In this document: positions 55,774 to 64,000 of the stretch, in pieces | Layout: the number at the start of each line of letters is the position of its first letter | Numbering within the stretch: the stretch's first letter is position 1 | Assembly (NCBI GenBank): GCA_948567375.1 | Contig: OX419755.1 | Coordinates: forward strand, 37,267,001 to 37,331,000 | Length of the DNA: 64,000 nucleotides | Direction of reading: 5' to 3' | Source: Lunularia cruciata | Taxonomy: Eukaryota > Streptophyta > Marchantiopsida > Lunulariales > Lunulariaceae | Translations under genes and position numbers: made by a program | The notes under the pieces: generated by a model | What the model was told of the DNA's origin: nothing | Seen by the model: only the letters and a program-made list of their open reading frames with translations | Database searches by the model: none

Positions 55774-56370
55774 TGTAATACTCCAAGGACAAGAGAAGAG
55801 AGAAAACACATATTACACACTCAAACATTTGATGCTCCAAAGGAGCACTTTCTCTTTATTATATAGACATAGAGGGGATCTCCTTCAAGGAAGCTCTACC
55901 ATAGGATTAGGCACACAGATAGGTGACATGTCAGCAAGCTCCACCCTTGGATTATTTACTTGGATGGGTGAAATGTCGGTCTAGGTCCTATCTGGTTGGT
56001 CAAACAAGCTTTGACCAGAGGGAATCTTTTAGGGAATCTTTCTATAGGAATCTCAGAATCACATGGGTAAGGTACCATTGGAAAGTTGCCGATGAGACAA
56101 ACCAGTAGGGGAGGGAAGGCCAGCCTTTCCTCTACTAGGGTTGGGAGGGGAGGAAGAATGTGCACATTTTTGAGGCCTAATTTATCCGTTTAGGCCTCCA
56201 AAATTGCCTTCAAAGATTTCAGGCATATGTTGGTTCTTACTCTATTAGTAGAAGTCCCCTTTTGGTGATACTTTTGTATAATTTGTTTTGACCATCATGT
56301 ATAACATCATTCTAGATGTTACCAAACCAAATTTCACATCTAGATCATATGGCTAGTTGTTGGTATTATA
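55774..56370 (-). repeat. Element C 3' LTR
   Basis: Plus-strand tgtaatactccaaggacaag ... ttgttggtattata. Adjacent gacctctctccttttaag (56371-56388) is the reverse complement of the cttaaaaggagagaggtc polypurine tract. Confidence 0.95.
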
Positions 56371-56388
56371 GACCTCTCTCCTTTTAAG

Positions 56389-57050
56389 ACGCAATGTCCT
56401 TGTTGTGCAATTGTTGCTCAAACGCTTGCACCAACACTGGTGCATGTGTCAAATTGGTAACGGGCTCCTAGGTTGCTTCATAGAGGGGGTGACCTTTCCA
56501 CTATACTAGATAGTCCACCCACAGATGGTGAGTACCAAGATGGAGAATACACTCCACTTCATATTCTTCTATGCCATCAATGAGTGTAGGACAAGGTTGA
56601 ATGTCTTGTGTGGAATGACCTTGGCTTGATTGGGGAGCATATTTGTGTAGTAGGGAAACATGGAACACTAGATGGATCTTCATGTGTGGTGGTAGCTCAA
56701 GGTGATAGGCCACAACACCAACGCAAAAAAGAATTGAGAAAGGCCCAATAAAATCAGGTCCGAGCTTACAAGGTCCATCTAATGTGAGGTTGGTTGTAGA
56801 TAGCCACACTTGATCTCCAACATTGAACTCCATATGCCTATGGTGTGCATCAGCATAATACTTCTATCAATTTGTGCAATCTGTAATCTGTGCTTGGCAC
56901 TCTCCACACCTTGTTGGATTCTAGAAACAAATGTGTTGATTGCATCGACCTTAGTAGCCACTAGATGGATCTTCATCAAGCTAGAAGGTGTGAAGGGATG
57001 CTCACCATACATGAGGAAGAATGGAGTGACCTGGGTGGATGCATTCACTT
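56389..57050 (-). pseudogene. Element C integrase C-terminus and chromodomain
   Basis: Minus strand: STQVTPFFLMYGEHPFTPSS (57048 on), VESAKHRLQIAQIDRS, MEFNVGDQVWLSTTNLTLDG, KLGPDFIGPFSILFCVGVVA, HLELPPHMKIHLVFHVSLLH (56833-56640), then DGIEEYEVECILHLGTHHLW and, after a stop, YEAT-stop-EPVTNLTHAP (56590-56430). The last part is a chromodomain (YEVExIL ... YLVxWKGxPxYEATWEP). The frames run 80-110 codons, so damage is modest. Confidence 0.9.
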
Positions 57051-57800
57051 AATTATTGTAAGCAAATTCTACCAACGGGAGTAAGGTGTCCTACCTCTCT
57101 TGCTCTTCTAAGGTGAAGTCTCGGAACATGTCTTCAATCGTGCAATTAGCCCGCTTTGTTTGTCCATCTTTATGTGGGTGGTAAGTTGTGGACATGTCCA
57201 ACTTGGTTTTGAAGAAACCAAAGAGTGTTTGCCAAAAGAAATTGGTGAATTGAATGTCTCTATTGGTGATGAGTACTCTAGGCAAGCCATGGTGAGAAAA
57301 GACTGCATCTAGGTATAATTGAGCTAGTTTTGGAGCGGTCACATCCTTGGTGGTAGGGCATACATGAATCATTTTGCTGAACTGGTCCACAAATACCATG
57401 ATAGAGTCAAACATTGAGGTGGTCTTGGGTAGTTCACAAACGAGATCCATACTCACTTGTTCCCAATGTTGGGTAGGAGTGGGTAAAGGTTGAAGGAGCC
57501 ATGCAAGAGCTTGATTAGAAGCTTTGTTCTATTGACAAAGTAGGCAACTGCGCATGTAGTCCATCACGTGGTTGCTCATCTTGGGCCAATAATAATGGTG
57601 CTGGACTGCATCCAAGGTCTTGTCCACTCTAAGATGACCTGCAATGGCCGAATCATGATATTCCACTAGAATGGTGGTGATTTTGGGACATTTGGGATCC
57701 ATAATCTGCCATCACAAAAGGTGAGTCTTTGGGTGCTGGTGACGCCTTTGGATGATTGTGCTTCTAAAATTTGAGGATTAGTTTTTGTAGTAGCTAAAAT
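57051..57800 (-). pseudogene. Element C integrase zinc domain and core
   Basis: Minus strand 57740-57560 holds decayed zinc-domain text (TFCDGRLWIPN, HYYWPKM-type). Then the frame from 57456: SMDLVCELPKTTSMFDSIMV (first Asp), FVDQFSKMIHVCPTTKDVTA, HHGLPRVLITNRDIQFTNFF (second catalytic Asp replaced by Asn in LITNRD), LDMSTTYHPHKDGQTKRANC (HPQTDGQTERxN, with Glu to Lys) and EEQER. Two of the three catalytic carboxylates are changed. The same Asp to Asn occurs in element A, so it may be a shared feature of the copies. Confidence 0.9.
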
Positions 57801-58400
57801 CTTTGGCTAGAATTTAGGGTTAATCTTAACCTCTACCACAAAGTTGTTTGTCATTGGCATGCGGGTGAATGCATCTACAAGTTGCTTCTTACCTTCCACG
57901 TAGGTGATTGTCATGTTGAAGCATTTTTGCCACTCTTCCCACCAAATATGGTGATGAGATAGATCCTTCTGCGTTTTGAGGTAGACTAAAGGTTTGTGGT
58001 CTATCTCTACTACAAATGCCTTCTTGCCTAGATAGTGCTTCCAATGCTTGGTTGCCAGAACAATAGCCAACTCTTCTCATTCTATGGTGTAGTAGTTGCG
58101 CTCTACTGGTAACAACTTTTGAGAGAAATATGCAATTGGATGCCATCCGTCATGCCACTCTTGTTGTAAGACTACTTTTATTGCTATGCTTGATGCATCT
58201 ATAGCCAACTTGATTGGACGTTTTGGGTCATACCACTTCAAGATTGGTGCATGTAGCAAGGTAGCTTTCAATTCTTGAAAGGCTAATTCTTGTGCGGTTC
58301 TCCATGTCCACTTTTTTCCCTTGTCAAGTAGTGCCATTAAAGGCTTTGCAACCTTGGAGAAGTCCTTGACAAATCTATGATAGAATCCCGTCAACCCCAA
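57801..58400 (-). pseudogene. Element C RNase H
   Basis: MGLTGFYHRFVKDFSKVAKP (58400), WTWRTAQELAFQELKATLLH, PIKLAIDASSIAIKVVLQQE (first Asp), WHPIAYFSQKLLPVERNYYT with E next, then LAIVLATKHWKHYLGKKAFV and VEIDHKPLVYLKTQKDLSHH (DHKPL). It ends VEGKKQLVDAFTRMP, the NxVADALSRxP block. Only one stop (after TIE near 58077) and a shift break it. Confidence 0.9.
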
Positions 58401-59384
58401 GAAGCTCTTGAGTTGAGTTTGGTCTTCTGGAGCACTCTATTTTTGAATGACCTCTATTTTATCCGTCAATACTTGAATTCCCTCTACACTTACTCTATGC
58501 CCCAAGTAGTCTACTTCAGACTTGCCAAACTCGCACTTTGAGATTTTGGTGTACAATCTATTTTGTCTTAGAATCTAGAAGACCTCTCATAGATGTTGTT
58601 TGTGTTCCGTCATCGTGCTATTGCATACTAAGATATTGTCCAAGAAGACTATAACAGATTTATCCAAGTATGGACAAAATATATCATTCATTAGACTCAT
58701 GAAAGTGGCAAGTGCATTGGGGGGGGGGCCCTAAAAGGCATCATAAGATACTCAAAGTGGCCATACTTGGTTTGAAAGGTAGTTTTGTACACATCCTCCT
58801 TTGCAATTCAGATTTGATTGTAATCGCTCCACAAGTCCAATTTGGTGAAGTATCTTGCTTCATGGAGTTGATCAAATAGGTTATCTATGCAAGGTAAGGG
58901 GTATTTTCTTCACTATTTGTTGATTGAGACCCCGATAGTCAATGCACATGCGCATTGTACCATCCTTTTTCTTCACAAACAAGATAGGAGCCCCATATGG
59001 TGATATGCTAGGTTGGACAAACCCTTTTTGTAGCATCTCCTCAATTTGAGTCTTACACTCTTCCAACTCATGAGGTGATAGGCGATATGGGGCCTTACAA
59101 GGAGGTGTCTTCCCCGTGAGTGTCTCAATTTTATGATCTACTCTCCTTTTTGGTGGTAATCCTGAGGGTAGATCATCAAGAAAGACATCTTGAAACTCAC
59201 CCACCACATCCTTCAATTTCTCAAGATTTTGTCCATCGAGTTGGACACTCTGGACTTCTTTTATTAGATCTATGAAACATCTATCGGTCTTATAGACAAT
59301 TGCCATCCCTATGACATATAGAGGCAGTTCTTGCTTGTGTGGTTTTTCTTTAAACCCAATGATTGACCATTGGTTGGTTCTCAC
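58401..59384 (-). pseudogene. Element C reverse transcriptase
   Basis: From 59384: [80 protein letters not shown] and [20 protein letters not shown] to about 58890. Then decayed text: [14 protein letters not shown] is broken by a run of ten G (58719-58728). [20 protein letters not shown] (58670-58620) is the catalytic box, FLDN in place of FLDD, and GKSEVDYLGHRVSVEGIQVL ends it. The Asp to Asn change alone would stop polymerisation. Confidence 0.9.
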
Positions 59385-59990
59385 TACTTTCTTCCTCTAA
59401 TCTACCATAGGGTTGTAATGCTCTATCCATGGCATGCCTAAGATTACATCATAATGAGCTAATTGTATCATGCGCCACTCAATTGCTTCTTAATATTCTC
59501 CTACAAAGAGTGTTACCCGTCTAAGTAATGATTCAATCCTCTTTGTTTGCCCATTAAGTAATTCTACTTCTTCACTCCCATCTCTCTCTAGATCCATTCC
59601 CAATCTTATTGCAACAAGCAAGACAAAAAATTCTTGATTGCTCCCAAATCTATTAATACTCTCACTTGATTGCCTTCTAGGACTCCATTCACCAGAATCA
59701 ATTGTAAGGTTGCCTTTCAGGATCTTTGCACGTTAGTCTTCTTCCTTTCCTTGCTTCTTTGCTTCCTTATTGAGCCAATAAGGCCGCGAGGTACATTTAT
59801 TTGCAATCTTTGTTTTCCAAAGTGATTTCCACTTCCTCCTCTTCAATGTGCTTCTCCATATTGTTCAAAGATTGCTTATACAAAGGCCGAGGGCCATTAG
59901 GGAAATGAATGCACTATTGGTAGATATGTGCACAATACGGCCACAATTGTAACAATGGCATTATTCCTCTCTTGTTCCTTCTCCTTGTGT
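59385..59990 (-). pseudogene. Element C zinc knuckle and protease
   Basis: Minus strand: CYNCGRIVHISTNS at about 59965-59925, a knuckle with Cys-x2-Cys-x4-His and the last Cys lost. Then EEEEVEITLENKDCK, LQRQPYN-like text, VLIDLGAIKNFLS (about 59660-59620; Asp-Leu-Gly where Asp-Ser-Gly is usual), and MIQLAHYDVILGMPWIEHYN at about 59470-59420 (DxILGMxWL). All four gypsy elements have Leu or Phe at the residue after the protease Asp. Confidence 0.8.
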
Positions 59991-60869
59991 GACTCTATCT
60001 CTTTGTTCTTCTACTTGTCCACGCTCCCCTTGAAGCAGTCGTGCTCCTCAATCTTGAAATTGAAGGTTGCCCAATTCCATCGGTACTAGTCCACCCATGT
60101 GTGACATTTCTGCCCAATAATGTTGAGGTGGAACTACTACTTCACCTCCACCTAATGCTCTTGCTATTCTTTGTGCACAAGCAATGGCTTCAGATACCAT
60201 GCAAGGATTTTGCACCATGACTTCTTGGCAAACCCACTTCTTCAACTCTTGTTTTAAATTGTCAAGAGACTCTACTAGACTCATGTCGGTTATTGTGACT
60301 TGTAGATCCAAAAATGCTTCCACATACTCTTGTACACTATTCTTCTGTCTCAATCTCCATAGTCGGGTTTGAGCTATCTACACAGAATCCACCAATTGGA
60401 AATTCTTCACCAATTCCTTCTTGCATTACTGTCCACATGACCTCCCTTCTCTCTTCCAACATGGATTGTTCCCAAGCATCATACCATGTGAGGGCTTTAT
60501 TGGTCAAGAACCCACATGAAAACACGCTTGCAGCATGCTCCGTGATCTTTGTTGAGAACAATTGGAAATATAAATTCATTCTTGAGATCCAACTTTCCAC
60601 TACTCCCATCGTATGTTGCCCCTTGTAAAGCTCAATGTTGCAGGTCTTCTTCTTCTGGAGTAGCAATGTGGCTTCATTGTTGATAGGGTTTGTAGGCATG
60701 GGTGCCTCTCCAAGTACTTCAATAGTAGGTATTGGGTTTTGAGACAACTCTTCTTCTTGCATGGATTGTTCTTGAGGATCTGCACTTGACTTTGTAATGT
60801 CTCCATGGTCATCTTAATCTCTTGGAATTCATTCAACATCCCTTGCATTCCTTGCACCAGCTCTTGCAA
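59991..60869 (-). pseudogene. Element C gag
   Basis: Starts MQELVQGMQGMLNEFQEIKM (60869), a coiled-coil-like N-terminus (TMETLQSQVQIL). Then a shifted frame with NEATLLLQKKKTCNIELYKG, VESWISRMNLYFQLFSTKIT, ASVFSCGFLTNKALTWYDAW, MQEGIGEEFPIGGFCVDSSN (60650-60390), and the frame 60353-60048: QKNSVQEYVEAFLDLQVTIT, SLVESLDNLKQELKKWVCQE, PCMVSEAIACAQRIARALGG. This is the gypsy capsid order W...F...GxVxDYxxxFxxLxxxIxDMxxxExLxxFxxGLxxxxxxEVxxxxP. Three frames suggest two single-base shifts. Confidence 0.85.
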
Positions 60870-61494
60870 TTATGGATCTATGGTTCTTACAACACTCAAT
60901 GGCTAATGCCTACTTCAATACAAAGTCAATATGATCACTCTAGAAGGCACACAAACTATCAAAACTACCATTGGGACCTTAGAAGCTATCACTTGTTGAT
61001 AATACTCCTCACCAAAATTCCTAACCACAAAATCTCTAAATATCACTTTTGGTCTCACTACATAACGGATTTCTACTTGAGTGTTGAAAGGGAGAGGATT
61101 TAGGACATTCACATCCATATCATCATAATAGAATGTAGATTGTCAAATCTCACTCTCTGTCATATATCACCATAGGTAGAATCACCGGGTTTGGTGAGTT
61201 CATCACCTTGTCCATGAATTTTGCACCAAAGTGATAAACTAGCGATACCCTCATTTGCTCACATTAGATGTACATAACCTTGATGTAAAATGGATTTGAG
61301 AATGGTAAGCTAGATGTGGGAAATTGTCCTCCCAGTGCATCCATCCTATCCGCTCTCTAAAGTCCTTCCTAAGTCTAGCAATTACTCTATGTTCTCCACC
61401 TCAAATTACTTAGTTTCAGTAGTTTGTGCTCTTCCAAGAAGAGTGATCCACTCTCTTGGGCTAAAACACTCTCTATGATATTATTGTAATACTC
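60870..61494 (-). other. Element C leader
   Basis: Noncoding. Collinear with element A's leader on both sides of A's inverted LTR (cccaagagagtggatcactc, aatgtgagcaaa). The primer site next to the LTR is degraded: the minus strand reads ataatatcatagagag where tggtatcagagc is expected. Confidence 0.75.
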
Positions 61495-62069
61495 CAAGGA
61501 CAAGGGAAGAGAGAAAACACAAATTATACACTCAAACATTTGATGCCCCAAAGGAGCACCTTTCTTTCTTATATAGACAAAGAGGATCTCCTCCAAGGAA
61601 GCTCCACCATAGGATTAGGCACACAGATAGGTGACATGTCAGCAAGCTACACCCTTGGATTACTTACTTGGATGGGTGACATGTTGGTCTAGGTCCTATC
61701 TGGTTGGTCAAACAAACTTTGACCAGAGGGAGTCTTTTAGGGAATCTTCTTGTAGGAATCTCAGAATCACATGGGTAATGTACTATTGGAAAGTTGTTGA
61801 TGAGACAAAGTAGGGGGAGGGAAGGCCATAATTTCCTCTAATTGGGGGGGGGGGGCATTTGCATATTTTTGAGGCCTAATTCATCTATGTAGGCCTCCAA
61901 AATTGCCTTCAAAGATTTCAAGCATATTTCAATTCCTACTCTATTAGTGAAAGTCCCCTTTTGGTGATACTTCTATTTGATCTTTTTTGACCATCATGTA
62001 TAAAATAATTCTAGATGTTACCAAACTGAATCTCACATCTAGATCATATGGCTAGCTCTTGGTATTACA
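61495..62069 (-). repeat. Element C 5' LTR
   Basis: Plus-strand tgtaatactccaaggacaag ... tagctcttggtattaca, near-identical in order to the 3' LTR, with a run of 12 G at 61844-61855. Followed by CCTAA. Confidence 0.95.
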
Positions 62070-62074
62070 CCTAA

Positions 62075-62280
62075 TCAAGATCTTCAAGATTTTGCAAAAA
62101 GTGACTTGCACCACATTCATCCAATGAAACTTTGTAGTCAAGTTATAGATCTTTGACCAAGAGCTTGCAAGGTATCATGGAAAATAATCTTCCTCTTTAC
62201 CCAATCCTAAAGAAGAGACTCATGGAGAGATCCTTGTAATTATTTCTTGATCATATATTTGATGAACTTCTCTTCTTAAT
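62075..62280 (-). pseudogene. Element D, fragment right of C
   Basis: After C's TSD the minus strand can be read through into D gag at 55768 (KFHWMNVVQVTFCKILKILI, then DKPLFIVEGDD). It is short and without a named motif, but its position follows from the CCTAA target site. Confidence 0.45.
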
Positions 62281-62776
62281 TGTAAAAGACCAAGACCAAG
62301 GAGAGAAATAAGAGAATGTAAGATCACATAAGGACATTTGAATGATGGAAAACTCCAATGCCTAGCATGAGCTTTGACTTTGGTATTGAGAGCATAAAAG
62401 GCTATTGAGAACCTTCTCAAGTGTAAAAGACCAAGACCAAGGAGAAAAATAGGAGAATAGAAGATCACATAAGGACATTTGAATGAGACAAAACTCCAAA
62501 TGCCTAGCATGAGCTTTGACTTTGGTATTGAGATATAAAAGGATATTTAGAAGCTTTTCAAGAAGCTTTCTTAAGTCACTTTCTTGGAGTGCAAGCCATG
62601 TTAACCAAGAAACTTCTCAAGAAGCTTCTTTCTAGAAGCCACCTACTTGGCTTGCAAGTTAAGCTAGTTAGAAGCTTCTAGAAGCTGTCTTCTTGGGATG
62701 AAAGCTAAGCTAGCCAAGAAGCTACCCAAGAAGCTTCCTCCTAGAAGTCATCACTTGGCATCCACATTACTCAATA
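62281..62776 (-). repeat. Truncated B/E-type LTR with a duplicated end
   Basis: Plus-strand tgtaaaagaccaagaccaag appears at 62281 and again at 62422; the 141-bp terminal segment is duplicated. Similarity to the B/E LTR continues (gaagccacctacttggcttg) to about 62760 and is cut by G2. No primer site lies at its inner edge. A perfect gaagcttctagaagc heat-shock-like triplet is at 62671-62685. Confidence 0.8.
62671..62685 (+). promoter_or_regulatory. Heat-shock-element-like site
   Basis: gaagcttctagaagc, exactly GAAnnTTCnnGAAnn, within the truncated B/E-type LTR. Function is inferred only. Confidence 0.35.
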
Positions 62777-64000
62777 TGTCATGCCATTTGTAGTATTGCG
62801 TCTAGATTGCTTGGAGTTGTAGTGATACTGGTTAGAGGTATTTAAGCAATTACTTGTAGACTACTTCCCTACGGTCAGATTTTTTGTTTGAGGTACTAAT
62901 TTCATGGTGGGGCCCATGGTCACTTTCCATAGTTTGCACTATTGGGTTTGCTGTCAATAGGACCATTAGGTTTGAGACATAGCTCAAGTCGAAGGAGTAT
63001 ACTTTCAAAGTGTACCTCCAAAAAGCTCACTTCTTTGATATTGAGCCTTCGAGTTCTTGGCTATGGTGGATAGATGCCAGCAAGTGTCACCTAGATTCTC
63101 TTAGCTAGAGTGGGTGTGACTTGACTATGATTAGTGCTTAATTTTTAGCAAATTACAGAGTGACAAATCAAGTACTGAACTAATTGAGTGTGAGTTAAGT
63201 TCTATAACCAAACTGATTACATTAGAGAAGTGAGAGTCAAGGGGAAATTGAGTGCAAGAACTAACAGTGGTGGTGGTATCTCCAAGCTTGGTAGATCATG
63301 GTACCTTGATTGTTGTTCTAATTTCCTTAGGAGTGATTGTGTGCAAAAGCACTAGCTAGAGAGAGTCAATTTCAAGCGGTAGTTGTGACTTTGAGCTTAG
63401 GGGTGAACATAAGACCAATCTAGTGCGAGTTGAGCTCAAAAAGTGAAATTGAAGGTGAAATTGGGAACTCACTCTTGAAAATGAGAGGTTGGACAAAACC
63501 TATTTTTCTAGTTTAGCTCAAGTAAAGAGTTAGTGGAGGATTTAGCGATCAACCAAATTCATGGATTTATGTTAGATTTTATGTGAGATTTACATCAATT
63601 TTATGAATGATTTATGTCAAATTTTGATGAGAAGAACTTTGATCCCATTCTCAGTGATCCTTGTAGCTCCGGAAGGAGATAGTTACTCCAATTATGTCAA
63701 ATGCCAAATGATGATAAAGTCAGTCCGGTGTTGATTTATGAGATGGAGGGTTTAGTTTAGCCTTCTTGTGATTGGACCGCCTCCATTCTCTACATCCTAT
63801 TTGTGCACCGTGTTTGTGTAAGGTGCCTTGAATTTTGAGCGTTGGTGCTTTGGTGTGCTCTAGGTAGTGAGGTTGGAGTGATGACCAATTAGACTACCTT
63901 TGTTTCTCTCTGGTGAGACAAGAAGTGATGACTTGTAGATCATGAGAGTGCATGTTGTGATAGTAGGTTACATGTCACCCTTTACCTTAGTGTACTTGTC
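62777..64000 (+). mobile_element. Element G2: second G-family copy, left end only
   Basis: Begins tgtcatgccatttgtagtat, the same nucleotide at which G begins (23484), and follows G through block X (to ctgattaca near 63222) and most of the leader (ggttggagtgatgaccaatt; gagagtgcatgttgtgatag). It leaves the window before gag. No block A precedes it: the left neighbour is the truncated LTR. Confidence 0.85.

Larger units (their letters stand above)
55774..62069 (-). mobile_element. Element C: chromodomain Ty3/gypsy retrotransposon
   Basis: A complete 6296-bp element on the minus strand with TSD CCTAA (55769-55773 and 62070-62074) and LTRs 55774-56370 and 61495-62069. All coding domains are in order from right to left, with longer open frames than in A, B or E. 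Same family as A. Inserted in D's gag. Confidence 0.97.

Noticed and set aside
58719-58728. G10 run as a programmed frameshift site
   Set aside because: It replaces a conserved coding stretch (FGLTNA) and similar C/G runs occur in LTRs at 34040 and 61844, so slippage or sequencing error is likelier.
1-64000. CRISPR arrays, bacterial operons, organelle inserts or rRNA
   Set aside because: No regularly spaced short repeats, no ribosome-site-led gene clusters and no organelle or rRNA sequence recognised.

Overview
The window looks like repeat-rich nuclear DNA from a land plant with a large, old genome, such as a gymnosperm, fern or lycophyte. It is AT-rich and almost every recognisable protein segment is retrotransposon or transposase. 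The plant call rests on tRNA-iMet-type primer sites, chromodomain Ty3/gypsy elements and a MULE transposase of the FAR1-like kind. I found no intact host gene, no rRNA, no functional tRNA, no CRISPR array and nothing bacterial. Coordinates of decayed domains are approximate. LTR ends with target-site duplications (TSDs) are exact.

Layout. 1-9034: AT-rich DNA with a three-copy tandem repeat and two gag scraps. 9035-17041: element E, a minus-strand chromodomain gypsy carrying the coding-free insertion F1 (10212-12561). It sits beside, and probably inside, a minus-strand MULE transposase (17042-18640, possible tail 8600-9034). 20970-21800: a minus-strand gypsy RT/RNase H relic. 22640-36830: a non-LTR-type reverse transcriptase gene (H), cut by three insertions: element G (23484-33403), a solo LTR (33673-34624) and a probable LTR (34874-35564). 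38971-62280: a minus-strand gag-protease element (D), split by element A (40203-54442) and by element C (55774-62069, minus strand). A is itself split by element B (45829-53482), and B by F2 (46449-48623). A second G-family copy (G2) starts at 62777 and leaves the window.

The most notable object is G. Its order is gag - aspartic protease - C5 cytosine DNA methyltransferase - RT - RNase H - integrase - PHD finger. Its ends are also unusual. The terminal repeats are arranged X ... A X' A', a split direct repeat, rather than two ordinary LTRs. Retrotransposons carrying DNA methyltransferases have been reported, from memory, in charophyte algae and dinoflagellates. One combined with a PHD reader and this terminal arrangement deserves a proper search. 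This copy is dead: frameshifts, stops, Cys to Tyr at the methyltransferase active site, Cys to Tyr in the PHD finger, and Glu to Lys in the integrase triad.

The nesting gives a relative history. D is oldest, then A and C inserted into D, B into A, and F2 into B. Separately, H was hit by G and two LTRs. Perfect 5-bp TSDs support A (AATTA), B (AACAA), C (CCTAA), the solo LTR (CATGG) and F2 (TGTTG).
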